Source: Undaria pinnatifida
Lineage: Eukaryota > Sar > Phaeophyceae > Laminariales > Alariaceae
Reading direction: 5' to 3'
Assembly (NCBI GenBank): GCA_012845835.1
Contig: JABAKD010000002.1
Location: forward strand, 15,516,129-15,580,128
Length of the DNA stretch: 64,000 nt
Numbering within the stretch: position 1 is the first letter of the stretch; each line of letters begins with the position of its first letter. The notes beneath the pieces are model-generated. The model made no database searches and was not told the DNA's origin. It saw nothing but the letters and a program-made list of their open reading frames with translations. The translations under genes were made by a program, and so were the position numbers. This document shows positions 61,101-64,000 of the stretch, in pieces.

Positions 61101-64000
61101 AAAAAACTGCGGCTCTGCGTGGCGGTGGAACTCAGACACGTGCACTCCACCTCAAGAGTCGATCGCTGGGTGCGCCAAGTACTGGTCTAGTACTGGTGTG
61201 GTGCATCGACACTGGAAAAAGCCGAGACATCGCGTAGTACCCGCCTTGAGGAAAGATATGACACGAAGAACACGTCATCCGACCACCGAAGACTCCTGAT
61301 AAAAGTTATAATTATAATGCATTGTCAATCTACACTATTATTTCCACTATTCAAAATGCATTGGCACCCCACCTCTAGCCGTTTCTTCTTCGATGCCGCC
61401 GCACGTTCCGCCTTCTCAATTTTGGCTTCCGCGTGCTTCAGATGCACACGCAGCAGCGCGCTGTATCTGTTGGTAAGAGATGCCATGGAATGTCGCCCGA
61501 AAATGTCGGACGCAGACCCGTGCAGGCCAGCCACTTTGAGGAATCCAGGGGGAAGGGCTGAAGGTGGAATATCGCTGATGTGGCGTGCCAAGTCACGAGC
61601 CAAGAGTGTCCCCTGCATAACCAGCGCAAACATTTGGGAAGGTCATTAATAAGCTTCGTCGACAAATCGCGCGAGCGACCTGTACTTCAACGAAGTACAA
61701 AACAAGCGTTCTCAAGGTCGTTCTCAAGGTCGATCAAGACAACAGCTAAACTGCTGTACCACTCTGTTACCTGCACTGTACGCAGTACTATATCCGTAAA
61801 ACGTCGTGCACAAAGGATGAAGAGAATGACGCGACGTGATCCACACTACACTACGCCACCACCAAACTCAAAATCACCGTGACCGTCCGTCCAAGCAAGG
61901 ATGACAATGACGCGACATGATCTACACTACGCTACATCACCACCAAACTCAATCTCACCTCCGTGACCGTCCGTCCAAACCTCCACCCCACATGACGTAC
62001 ACTGTACCCACAGCAGTACTGCTGTAACTACACTAAGCCGTTAAACAGCACAGCACCAATGCTTGCACTACACCGCGCTGCACTGCATCGCACTACACAG
62101 CACAGACTGCATATTACGACGATCGTCATCAAGATCTGTAGCACCGCTATCACCATTGCCATGACCATCACCATTTCTTATCCATCGAAACAACCATGTA
62201 TGCACAGCTCCTGTCCATCGGTTTACCTGGATAAAACCTTCCCGAATATTTTCCAGCGACCAAGGCGTCCACCGTTGGGCAGCCTTTGCCGACGCCTCTC
62301 GTTCGATGTGGTTTTCCTTCTGTTCAGGGGGGGCGTCGCTCAACCTAGCCAGGGCGGAGTTGGCCATGTCTGCAGTGTTGGTGAGAGTCACCATCGCCTG
62401 AAGAGTAGGGAGAATGCCCGACTCATGGGCGAGGAAGCGGTAGTCTCGTGATTCGAAGTCCAGAGCCCAAGTAGTCATCAGAACATGAGCTAAGCCGGGC
62501 TGTTGGAGAATCACGCATCGTTGCCACACAAAAGCGACGAAAGCAATGGGCTCGGTCACATACACAGGGTCGAAACAGACGAAAGATGTCCATGAAAGGT
62601 CAAGCCGCTCGTATGAATCACGCCAGCGAAGCAGATACTTTGTCAGCATAACCACCACATCTCCGTACGGGCAGTATATGTTTCTCATGTATCCGTACTT
62701 GCACATAATTGGTCATTGGAGGTTGTTCACCTGCACCGTTCGTAGACTGTGATCCAGCAATGTCCTCAGCAGCCCGTAGAGATGCTCGAATGCAGCTTGC
62801 ACCCCTGCCAGCAAGCCAGTGGAGCACCCTTCAAGCCCCTTCAGATAATGGTGTCGCGTGTCGCGCTCATCGCTCGATATTTCTACCTGTCGGCACATTA
62901 GGCGGCGGTGCGTAGCGGAATCACACGTTAAACTCTCCCAAGCGCTCTCTATTGGGCGCCTACAGTACGGAAAACAACGAGTGGGCTACGTCGCAGGAGG
63001 GCGTGAACGCCGGCGTGATGCCACTCCGCAGAGGCACATATCAGCATACATATCAGGTGCTACAGCTGTGGAAATAACAGTTGTATAGTGGCTGAACACA
63101 AAAAGTCAAAGAAGGTCGGGCTTACCTCCTTCCCCTCCTTGTTGCGCTTCATGCGAAGACCTTGGAAGGCTGGTCGGAGGAACACGAGCGCTTCCTGCGA
63201 TCAACAGCGAACAGGTGTACGGTCTACAGTTCAGGATTGCACATCAACAAACACATCGGCGACGTCACACTCGTTTCGAAAAGCGGACTCTGAACAGACT
63301 AGTGTTATTTACAGAAATTCTGAACGACACGCGATTCTCCAGTAGTGCGGCAAGCGTAGACAAAATATCCTGTAAAATAAACTGCGTACCTGGTAAATCA
63401 ATTACACCTAATAACGGTCGGTTGACGAAAAAACAGCATGCACTAAAGGATTATCACGGAAATCTTTGAACAAGCAATGGCTGCAGCGTTCAGAGCATCT
63501 GAGTCGCGTACTTAGCAACACTTTTTGCATGCGGCATAGAGGCCGCAAATGTCGATGCGTCGTGTGAAAAAGCGTGGAATAGATGCTGTTGTAGTGGACC
63601 GACTTGCAAGCCGCAAGATGATATTGAATTTACAACAGCTGCAATATAGAGCAAGCAAGACGCCATTTGCGCCACTTTCAGCAGTCGAGTCAAGGCGAGG
63701 TGAGGTACGCAAACAGAAAGTGCAAAATAACAACGTCTCTGCTATTTCGTACAGTACTTGCCACGCGGAAACACCCCGCACGTCGCAGCAGGCACTCCGT
63801 GGCAACCCCAACCCCGCTTCCTAACCTGCATAGCAGACGCTGCCCCTCTCGACGTGGATATCTCCGCGTTCGGGGCTAGGGATCGCAGAAGCGCCGCCAA
63901 TGCCTCCAGTCCGAAAGTGCGCATGGACGCCCGAACAGTGCGATTGCGTAAGGAGGCCCTCAGAACTCGCGGTGGAGCAACAGCACCCCCCGTGATGACG
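16067..64000 (-). CDS. Giant HECT-type E3 ubiquitin ligase, 36 exons, 5' end beyond window
   Basis: Exons (high to low): 64000-63826, 63194-63126, 62886-62731, 62499-62227, 61612-61373, 60985-60519, 60317-60182, 59763-59122, 58712-58204, 57398-57041, 56426-56203, 55505-54992, 54528-53776, 53057-52680, 51830-51570, 49980-49414, 48954-48601, 48221-45932, 45263-44998, 44724-44489, 39452-39246, 38661-36915, 36687-36487, 36084-35947, 33186-31945, 31589-31425, 31075-30944, 30614-30438, 29092-28955, 19947-19798, 19278-19164, 18785-18628, 17968-17924, 17701-17564, 16864-16727, 16183-16067. The total is 13,876 nt, about 4,624 aa. All junctions are GT-AG except one GC-AG (intron 12), and phase agrees at every junction. 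A HECT protein takes ubiquitin from an E2 on its active Cys and passes it to substrate; SPRY and other modules probably bind partners. The C-terminal third is certain. Acceptors of exons 13, 17 and 18 and donors of 12 and 14 are the least sure. HERC/HECTD4-class membership is inference. Introns not listed separately hold nothing I recognise. Confidence 0.93.
16440..16722. repeat. 99-bp tandem repeat in intron 35
   Basis: Three units; CGGATGACGGAGACTCTTGC recurs at 16514 and 16613, and its edge at 16712 runs into the exon 35 donor (GAGACTCACC). Each unit has TTTTACTTGCACGACC and TACGAGTA. Period 99 bp (the first unit is 106). Confidence 0.9.
16727..16864 (-). CDS. HECT ligase exon 35: HECT C-lobe
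   Basis: 46 codons, phase 0 at both ends, with an ACGTGCAG acceptor and a TTCCG|GTGAGT donor. VIESMSREDQSGFVRFAWG and GRSRLP belong to the C-lobe; the W-G-R-S-R-L-P variant is the form I associate with the HERC/HECTD class, whereas NEDD4-type ligases use F-V-T-G. The tandem 99-bp repeats begin immediately inside the following intron. Confidence 0.95.
17564..17701 (-). CDS. HECT ligase exon 34: end of HECT N-lobe
   Basis: 46 codons, phase 0 at both ends, with a TATCACTCAG acceptor and a TGGAAG|GTGCTG donor. LRLFTAAQLEIAVAGEPEFD, then TEYKGYRSDHDTVEFFWK, matches the HECT L-F-x-x-x-E-L-E-x-x-x-x-G and T-x-Y-x-G-Y / F-W motifs at the lobe hinge. Confidence 0.95.
17924..17968 (-). CDS. HECT ligase exon 33: 45-nt microexon
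   Basis: It was found by looking for the missing G-L-x-x-V-V-P motif. GCACCAG acceptor, 15 codons AAAVAAGLSDIVPMK, AAG|GTGCGT donor, phase 0 at both ends. It fits exactly between HEFDAQ of exon 32 and VLRLFT of exon 34, as expected for the HECT linker helix. Confidence 0.92.
18628..18785 (-). CDS. HECT ligase exon 32: HECT N-lobe
   Basis: Two bases plus 52 codons, with a TCACAACAG acceptor and a GCACAG|GTGACC donor. LFFTYTGSDGVERELTPGGA and RVTFENRLTYCRQVEQ are the HECT E-L-x-P-G-G and V-T-x-x-N-R-x-x-Y motifs. Confidence 0.95.
19164..19278 (-). CDS. HECT ligase exon 31: HECT N-lobe
   Basis: 38 codons plus 1 nt, with a GCTCTCAG acceptor and a CAGGG|GTAAGC donor. EDLRMVDTIICQFITAI then CEEDGLTSDDDF corresponds to the D-L-x-x-x-D helix and acidic loop of HECT N-lobes. 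Confidence 0.9.
19798..19947 (-). CDS. HECT ligase exon 30: HECT N-lobe
   Basis: 50 codons, phase 0 at both ends, with an ATCCGACAG acceptor and a ATGCTG|GTGAGC donor. KFVPSPQ, MLRFVGRLMGLSLRT and LPGLIWKRML are the conserved F-x-G-x-L-M-G-x-x-x-R helix and the P-x-x-x-W-K-x-L block. It sits 9.0 kb beyond exon 29. Confidence 0.95.
20477..20640. repeat. 84-bp tandem repeat, two copies, intron 29
   Basis: AACCATCATGGTGACCGCCA starts at 20477 and 20561; both copies end TTGGCATGTTTTACAG. Confidence 0.9.
20956..21228. repeat. Tandem repeat, two copies, intron 29
   Basis: CCTGGATGATTTACAAAATT begins near 20956 and 21081; both copies contain GTTTGGAATTTTGCGGTGGC and end GTGCACCAGG. The second copy has an extra ~25 bp. 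Confidence 0.9.
21518..23140. repeat. About 480-bp tandem repeat, 2.7 copies, intron 29
   Basis: Copies start at 21518 and 22001 (GAGTGCCCTCATCAACTGAA) and, 5'-truncated, near 22803. Shared blocks include GAGCAGGGGCGCCGGTCTGT, GCCGCGCTGTAGGCTTCATA and AGAAGAACGCGTGTT. A diverged fourth piece lies at about 26455-26700. Confidence 0.9.
23150..23480. repeat. Duplicated ~97-bp block, intron 29
   Basis: CTGATCTGTCATACGGATTA begins near 23150 and 23380; both copies run through GATAGTGGTACGATTTCATA. Bases 23490-24290 are AT-rich with nothing recognised. Confidence 0.85.
24350..24870. repeat. Dispersed repeat matching 20690-20890, intron 29
   Basis: Shares ATTTGGTCAGGA, then GGAATT...TCGGTCAAA, CGTCTTCGGGGGGCGGCTCC and GAGACAAGCGAGAAGT with 20695-20890; a third partial copy is at 24795-24860. 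From 24880 to 28954 I see scattered repeat pieces (for example 25370-25610, TAGGGATCTTCTTG repeated four times) but no exon. Confidence 0.7.
28168..28199 (+). repeat. Poly-G run in intron 29
   Basis: A run of about 20 G following GGGGTGGC on the plus strand; C-rich in the HECT transcript. A shorter G run lies at 20065-20078. Confidence 0.85.
28955..29092 (-). CDS. HECT ligase exon 29: HECT N-lobe
   Basis: 46 codons, phase 0 at both ends, with a GCACCAG acceptor and a GGCCAG|GTGATT donor. INFVGEDGVDAGGVFREGM and LDLLIQCPNGR are hallmark HECT N-lobe text (the F-V-G-E / D-A-G-G-V-F-R-E block, then P-N). Confidence 0.95.
29400..30245 (+). mobile_element. Dispersed ~850-bp element, intron 28 copy
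   Basis: Matches 39865-40745 in opposite orientation over two long blocks: the CAGAGCTTTTGTCTC / GTGCTGGACGTCGATGGGTGG region (29540-29640) and the GGGCCGATTGCAGGCTGTTC region (29900-30240). No transposase frame was recognised, so it is probably a non-autonomous element. Part of it extends close to exon 28. Confidence 0.65.
30438..30614 (-). CDS. HECT ligase exon 28: HECT N-lobe start
   Basis: 59 codons, phase 0 at both ends, with an ACGCGCAG acceptor and a TTCCAG|GTGAGG donor. VTLDNMKSMM, CVFAQAYRQLSE and DGERVFQ are the first helices and strand of a HECT domain; the strand continues directly into exon 29 with NFVGE. Confidence 0.92.
30944..31075 (-). CDS. HECT ligase exon 27: pre-HECT region
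   Basis: 44 codons, phase 0 at both ends, with a TTGAGCAG acceptor and an ACACAG|GTGGGA donor. RVLPVIDFASDQ, then the helix LREMNHLILPHVKNAVLEAA, match the layout before the HECT N-lobe in HERC/HECTD-type ligases. Confidence 0.88.
31425..31589 (-). CDS. HECT ligase exon 26: pre-HECT helices
   Basis: 55 codons, phase 0 at both ends, with a CCCCACAG acceptor and an ATAGAG|GTAACT donor. The final stretch SLHIRAALLLRLNHRIE has the form of the helix preceding the pre-HECT region in giant HECT ligases (hydrophobic run, then R-L-N). Confidence 0.86.
31945..33186 (-). CDS. HECT ligase exon 25
   Basis: 414 codons, phase 0 at both ends. The acceptor CTTCCGCCACACAG has a strong pyrimidine tract; the donor is AAGTCG|GTGAGC. 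Most of it is low complexity (Ala/Glu, Ser, Gly-rich), then WKWAVRVRAAAMPRKARLRL, an Ala/Leu helix and AWTPEMDKGLLELLGAAG, the conserved lead-in to the pre-HECT helical region. Confidence 0.88.
33545..34830. repeat. Four ~290-bp tandem copies, intron 24
   Basis: Units begin near 33655, 33945, 34225 and 34597. Shared blocks include AAGGTTGAGGG-CGCTGATACT, GTGTGGCTGGAG-TCTCGCTCG and GCTGCTTCGGTAYACAAAAC. The last unit is longer or interrupted. Confidence 0.8.
34830..34995 (-). repeat. Fragment of the ~850-bp dispersed element, intron 24
   Basis: CTCTTGGCATTGTCAA-GTCGCC, then AGTTTGCACCT and ACATCTGTCCGCTTCACA match 40645-40715, in the same orientation as that copy. 33190-33540 and 34996-35160 hold nothing else recognised. 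Confidence 0.7.
35165..35880. repeat. (TACAG)n satellite array, intron 24
   Basis: About 700 bp of GTACA pentamers on the plus strand, with TACCG/TACGG and TACAA variants in clusters and a degenerate stretch near 35470-35590. It ends about 70 bp from the exon 24 donor. Confidence 0.97.
35947..36084 (-). CDS. HECT ligase exon 24
   Basis: 46 codons, phase 0 at both ends, with a TGTGGAAAG acceptor and a GACCAG|GTATGG donor. It starts VVAKGHVWECTTVEGENPDD and ends in EARVKGSLSLLVELDQ. It is a short link after the WGFRFTV module, immediately beside the (TACAG)n array. Confidence 0.8.
36487..36687 (-). CDS. HECT ligase exon 23: WGFRFTV module end
   Basis: 67 codons, phase 0 at both ends, with a TTGGCCAG acceptor and a TCACG|GTGAGG donor. 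RDVIIFHGDTINSRF then DNWGFRFTV completes the module begun in exon 22. The layout (FD, GDT, W-G-F-R-F) looks like a beta-sandwich; I have seen similar strings in giant E3 ligases but cannot name the family with certainty. Confidence 0.88.
36915..38661 (-). CDS. HECT ligase exon 22: long exon with Gly/Val and acidic repeats
   Basis: One base plus 582 codons. It begins GEDSYSSDEDEGERIKLQFG, then poly-Pro, a Gly/Val-rich tract (about 38410-38260) and an Asp/Glu tract (about 38260-38180). A helical segment follows (LLSFLLKHRPLRSLAMRG, LVAYLRSPGAPHRLRMIP). The end (ADELVVFLDPRSSMQQ, AETLDLTITG) is the first half of the FD..R / WGFRF module. Phase 0 exit at ACGGGG|GTATGC. The CAG|GTGAAA site 36 nt earlier was rejected because the coding text continues. 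Confidence 0.88.
39246..39452 (-). CDS. HECT ligase exon 21: Vps62-like repeat, end, and poly-Lys tail
   Basis: One base, 68 codons, 2 nt. SDVLNSIVCVRPTSIL then AIWSVENGLGTFFGS completes the Vps62-like pattern (CVR, W-x-V-x-N-x-x-G-T-F). The exon ends with a run of about nine Lys codons before GGCAG|GTGAAC. It lies 5.0 kb from exon 20 across the satellite-filled intron. Confidence 0.85.
39865..40745 (-). mobile_element. Dispersed ~850-bp element, intron 20 copy
   Basis: Inverted partner of 29400-30245; shares AGACTACTCTCAGCTCTTA, CAGAACAGCCTGCAATCGGC and ATCGACATCCAGAACGC-type blocks, in reverse order and complement. No coding capacity seen. Confidence 0.65.
40815..40880. repeat. (TACAA)n array 1, intron 20
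   Basis: Short array starting as TACAG and turning into TACAA units; followed by a partial copy of the tailed repeat (40885-40995). Confidence 0.95.
40885..41310 (+). repeat. Tailed-repeat copies A, intron 20
   Basis: A partial copy (40885-40995) ends TTTATTTTTATAATACAATAC, and a full copy (about 41030-41310) ends the same way, running into the next TACAA array. Blocks: TCAGATTTTGTCCCCCTC, ACCCTGTTGACCCT, GGGGAGTCGCCGACCT, AAAGATGAGTTTCGACGAAA. Confidence 0.9.
41290..41600. repeat. (TACAA)n array 2, intron 20
   Basis: About 300 bp of ATACA pentamers with ACACA and TGCAA variants, followed by C-rich DNA (41605-41830). Confidence 0.97.
41850..42130 (+). repeat. Tailed-repeat copy B, intron 20
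   Basis: Collinear with copy A from TCAGATTTTGTCCCCCTC to GATCTCACAGCTGGAGTGTA, then directly into a TACAA array. Confidence 0.93.
42115..42450. repeat. (TACAA)n array 3, intron 20
   Basis: About 330 bp, interrupted by TACTAAA and TACCTGG units. 42450-42900 is AT-rich with nothing recognised; 42900-43160 has two short partial copies of the tailed repeat (GCAGCTTG...GATGAGT, AATTCGTCGAACTCACGGCT). Confidence 0.95.
43200..43510. repeat. C-rich low-complexity tract, intron 20
   Basis: Long C runs with occasional A/T, similar to 41605-41830; on the transcript strand this is G-rich. No feature beyond composition. Confidence 0.85.
43535..43810 (+). repeat. Tailed-repeat copy C, intron 20
   Basis: Collinear with copies A and B, ending CACAGCTGGTGTGTATTTTA then TAATACAATAC at the start of the largest array. 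Confidence 0.93.
43805..44215. repeat. (TACAA)n array 4, intron 20
   Basis: About 400 bp of nearly perfect ATACA pentamers with a few TGCAA units. On the transcript strand it is a (UGUAU)n run. It ends about 270 bp from the exon 20 donor. Confidence 0.98.
44489..44724 (-). CDS. HECT ligase exon 20: Vps62-like repeat, first part
   Basis: 78 codons plus 2 nt. It encodes ISIWRPKAPPGWFSVGDVTS and, after about 45 residues, TTGYVVWRPVARKGQVGLVE: the W-x-P-x-x-P-x-G-(x)n-G-V pattern of Vps62 / DUF946-type repeats. The phase-2 donor GCCAG|GTCGTA was chosen over the earlier CAG|GTGGGT because it alone joins exon 21 in frame and rebuilds the second repeat. Confidence 0.8.
44998..45263 (-). CDS. HECT ligase exon 19: WGFRF motif
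   Basis: Two bases plus 88 codons. The GCCGTAG acceptor gives the needed phase 1; the donor is TCGCAG|GTGGGA. The key string GDWGFRFVVDPLHG matches the end of the module in exon 23 (DNWGFRFTV), so this exon probably closes the beta module that begins in exon 18. Confidence 0.82.
45932..48221 (-). CDS. HECT ligase exon 18: FD-type motif and interrupted SPRY domain 2
   Basis: This 2.29 kb exon is the longest. After a helical start it has VVRLDSRSRTSSDLLRLRFF (about 47850-47790) and MHGYIPERSARM, a beta motif that recurs in exon 22. SPRY 2 runs about 46910-45980: GGKWFYEVTVESL, CLIRVGWTHVEL, then an insertion rich in Ala/Thr/Gly (about 46740-46385), then NLGFGIGQEGFVW, VLGCALDVDSGVAWFSVNG, and SVNLGAMPFKYPP. 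The acceptor may be at 48221 (GAGGAAG) or 48185 (CAACAG); both keep the frame. The exit donor is CCTG|GTGAGC, phase 1. Confidence 0.9.
48601..48954 (-). CDS. HECT ligase exon 17
   Basis: 118 codons, phase 0 at both ends, with a GTCGAAAG acceptor and a CTCAAG|GTAACA donor. The N-terminal helices (DAALSVLGARSLMVRLINSL, LLNITRLLAAQDLA) are followed by a polar linker ending in QDPLLK. Confidence 0.72.
49414..49980 (-). CDS. HECT ligase exon 16
   Basis: 189 codons, phase 0 at both ends, with a CTATCTCAG acceptor and a GAAGCAG|GTTTGC donor. It starts with beta-like text (LCEHDLVPVLGVPRLAA, SFLVREVDVLAQGSLLLL), has a Gly/Val/Ser linker and ends with RVVTASVLNEEEVLVDML. It may belong to a larger beta domain that I cannot name. 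Confidence 0.75.
50600..51195. repeat. About 340-bp tandem duplication, intron 15
   Basis: GTGGAGTGTGTG-YGTCA begins near 50640 and 50980; copies share CCGTGCTCCAAGCTCTCGCC and end GAGATCGAACCA. The rest of 49981-51569 holds nothing recognised. Confidence 0.85.
51570..51830 (-). CDS. HECT ligase exon 15
   Basis: 87 codons, phase 0 at both ends, with a CGCTCAAG acceptor and an ATGCAG|GTGACA donor. The sequence is Ser/Gly/Ala/Asp-rich and looks disordered, with no domain recognised. Support rests on the open frame, matching phases and good splice sites. Confidence 0.65.
52065..52160. repeat. (AGGTAG)-type microsatellite, intron 14
   Basis: Irregular AGGTAGAGGTGAAGGTAG units on the plus strand; the rest of the 849-nt intron shows nothing else. 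Confidence 0.8.
52680..53057 (-). CDS. HECT ligase exon 14: UBA-like segment
   Basis: 126 codons from a CTTTGCAG acceptor. After a Gly/Val-rich start, residues around LSDRLSSEFGVPQSTALAAL and AFGPDFRKARTWLQ look like the three short helices of a UBA domain, which binds ubiquitin. The donor was taken as AACCG|GTGTGT (phase 0); a stronger-looking GAG|GTGAAG lies about 70 nt further on but is out of phase with exon 15. Confidence 0.65.
53461..53493 (+). other. Possible plus-strand mini-exon inside intron 13
   Basis: Plus-strand ATG GCC GAG GCC GAC ATC ATG GCC AAT GCC AAG, directly followed by GTAAGG and preceded by CACTGTAG. It could be the first coding exon of a nested gene, but no following exon was identified. 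Chance cannot be excluded. Confidence 0.15.
53776..54528 (-). CDS. HECT ligase exon 13
   Basis: 251 codons, phase 0 at both ends, with a GATGCAG acceptor and a GATGAG|GTGGGA donor. It opens with the helix DFALRWRSAQARMLSAL, then a long Arg/Ser/Gly/Pro-rich region, then TFYEYDRLGRFPEYRDEDSG and an acidic tail. It is probably mostly disordered. An earlier in-frame acceptor (CGTCAAG) would add about 22 codons. Confidence 0.75.
54992..55505 (-). CDS. HECT ligase exon 12
   Basis: One base plus 171 codons. The TTATTTCCAG acceptor matches exon 11 phase. The text includes VVQVSAGDAEAGVVFDGE and long helices (VAQLLSLLGALLQSDEVF, TIKAVLQLSVHCSDAVV). The end is placed at a GC donor, CACAG|GCAAGT. An alternative GT donor 79 nt downstream (TTAG|GTGTGC, phase 1) would not fit the phase of exon 13. 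Confidence 0.75.
56203..56426 (-). CDS. HECT ligase exon 11
   Basis: 74 codons plus 2 nt, with a CTTCTAAG acceptor and a TCTAA|GTGAGA donor. It encodes PAWKELIARKLLLCIRTAA, a small-residue linker and a hydrophobic helix (EIMFDAVAALSIIAG). It reads as a pair of helical repeats. Confidence 0.74.
57041..57398 (-). CDS. HECT ligase exon 10
   Basis: One base plus 119 codons. The GGCGTCAG acceptor was picked because it supplies the single base needed after exon 9; the donor is ACAAG|GTACCG. The middle is low complexity; the end (LDLCLAEQCGAVLRVLYK) is a clear helix that continues into exon 11. Confidence 0.68.
58204..58712 (-). CDS. HECT ligase exon 9
   Basis: 169 codons plus 2 nt. The acceptor is AACACGCAG and the donor GCAAAG|GTAAAC (phase 2). 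It encodes DIFDVILRELRLGALSLDHI, a variable linker, then a helical block (MFRQLALLCSIREYSI, ALRSIFSLLKNG) of armadillo type. Confidence 0.8.
59122..59763 (-). CDS. HECT ligase exon 8
   Basis: 214 codons, phase 0 at both ends, with a TTTCATAG acceptor and a CACCAG|GTATGA donor. An acidic and basic low-complexity first half is followed by a helix (KVLQRGASSLLRFLVAVSMR) and a Ser/Ala/Gly-rich linker. It shows no recognisable domain and is probably a disordered connector after SPRY 1. Confidence 0.78.
59955..60060. repeat. 11-bp minisatellite, intron 7
   Basis: About nine units of CACACGACCAG / CACACGACCAA; no open frame of interest. Confidence 0.9.
60182..60317 (-). CDS. HECT ligase exon 7: second half of SPRY domain 1
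   Basis: One base completes the split Trp codon, then 45 codons with the SPRY C-terminal strands YTRNGKLLG, LVPVVGFHSNGE and VNFGIVPFAYE. Phase 0 exit at GAG|GTGGGG. SPRY domains bind partner proteins; in a ligase this would be a substrate or adaptor site, but the partner is not knowable here. Confidence 0.9.
60519..60985 (-). CDS. HECT ligase exon 6: first half of SPRY domain 1
   Basis: The exon begins with a helix, then enters a SPRY (B30.2-type) beta-sandwich: NYFEVTVMN, then TTIGIGLAD, then GYHGDDGRKFG, and DGDVIGCGFDAARGAIW. The donor was chosen inside ATCTG|GTGGGT because only this one (phase 2) restores the frame into exon 7, giving the textbook SPRY string IWYTRNGKLLG. Two later donors (CAG|GTAGCG and ATAG|GTTGAT) look better by consensus but break the frame. 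Confidence 0.88.
61373..61612 (-). CDS. HECT ligase exon 5
   Basis: 80 codons, phase 0 at both ends, with a TTATGCAG acceptor and an AGAG|GTGGGG donor. The start is hydrophobic; the end is a strongly basic, Ala-rich helix (about 25 residues ending SKKKRLE) that could form a short coiled coil or a nuclear-localisation patch. Confidence 0.75.
61815..61980. repeat. 81-bp tandem repeat, two copies, intron 4
   Basis: GACGCGACRTGATCYACACTAC begins at 61828 and 61909; both copies end CCGTGACCGTCCGTCCAA. Confidence 0.9.
62227..62499 (-). CDS. HECT ligase exon 4
   Basis: 91 codons, phase 0 at both ends. The acceptor is CTCCAACAG and the donor CCAG|GTAAAC. It contains ALDFESRDYRFLAHESGIL, a motif that looks conserved, then helices and a charged Glu/Lys stretch. 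The frame stays open upstream of the acceptor as well, so a slightly longer exon is possible. Confidence 0.72.
62731..62886 (-). CDS. HECT ligase exon 3
   Basis: 52 codons, phase 0 at both ends, with a CCGACAG acceptor and a GTGCAG|GTGAAC donor. The amphipathic helices (for example AAFEHLYGLLRTLLDHSL) suit a helical-repeat scaffold. Confidence 0.75.
63126..63194 (-). CDS. HECT ligase exon 2
   Basis: A 23-codon exon between a GATCGCAG acceptor and a GAG|GTAAGC donor, phase 0 at both ends. It encodes EALVFLRPAFQGLRMKR followed by a charged tail, a compact helical segment that joins in frame to both neighbours. Confidence 0.72.
63826..64000 (-). CDS. HECT ligase exon 1 of window (partial)
   Basis: Reading starts at base 63999 and runs 58 codons to a CAG|GTTAGG donor, phase 0. 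The text is hydrophobic and helical (around FGLEALAALLRSL), like an armadillo-type repeat. The 5' side is cut by the window edge, so the start codon is not visible. Confidence 0.7.

Noticed and set aside
1..64000. Bacterial features such as operons, ribosome-binding sites and CRISPR arrays
   Set aside because: Nothing supports them; tandem repeats here lack the uniform repeat and unique-spacer layout of a CRISPR array, and the coding gene is spliceosomal.

Overview
This window looks like nuclear DNA from an intron-rich eukaryote, and a brown alga or related stramenopile is my best guess. The reasons are a coding gene split by dozens of GT-AG introns, long repeat-filled introns, roughly balanced base composition, and chromodomain-bearing LTR retrotransposon relics. 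The organism is inference; the eukaryotic gene structure is read directly.

One gene dominates. From the right edge (64000, 5' end missing) down to 16067 on the minus strand I reconstruct 36 coding exons. They splice to about 4,624 residues with no in-frame stop and with matching phase at every junction. The protein is a giant HECT-type E3 ubiquitin ligase. In order it has helical, armadillo-like segments; a SPRY domain (exons 6-7); basic and acidic linkers; a UBA-like helix bundle (exon 14); a FD..R motif and a second, interrupted SPRY (exon 18); a WGFRF motif (exon 19); a Vps62-like W-P-x-x-P repeat (exons 20-21); a long low-complexity Gly/Val and acidic region (exon 22); a second FD..R to WGFRFTV module (exons 22-23); and a full HECT domain (exons 28-36) ending with the catalytic Cys in a TCFF motif. 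The layout resembles HERC/HECTD4-class giant ligases.

The introns hold much of the remaining information. The 5.0 kb intron 20 carries four large (TACAA)n arrays interleaved with copies of a ~250-bp repeat that runs into the array each time. The 2.8 kb intron 24 carries a ~700-bp (TACAG)n array and four ~290-bp tandem copies of another repeat. The 9.0 kb intron 29 interrupts the HECT N-lobe and is packed with tandem and dispersed repeats. An ~850-bp element sits in opposite orientation in introns 20 and 28.

The left 16 kb holds no intact host gene. It contains a degenerate ~8.8 kb minus-strand LTR retrotransposon (968-9808), tRNA-like repeats, plus-strand Copia and Ty3/Gypsy integrase relics (10.4-11.7 kb), a palindromic minisatellite (14.2-14.9 kb) and a short GC-rich island (15.1-15.3 kb).
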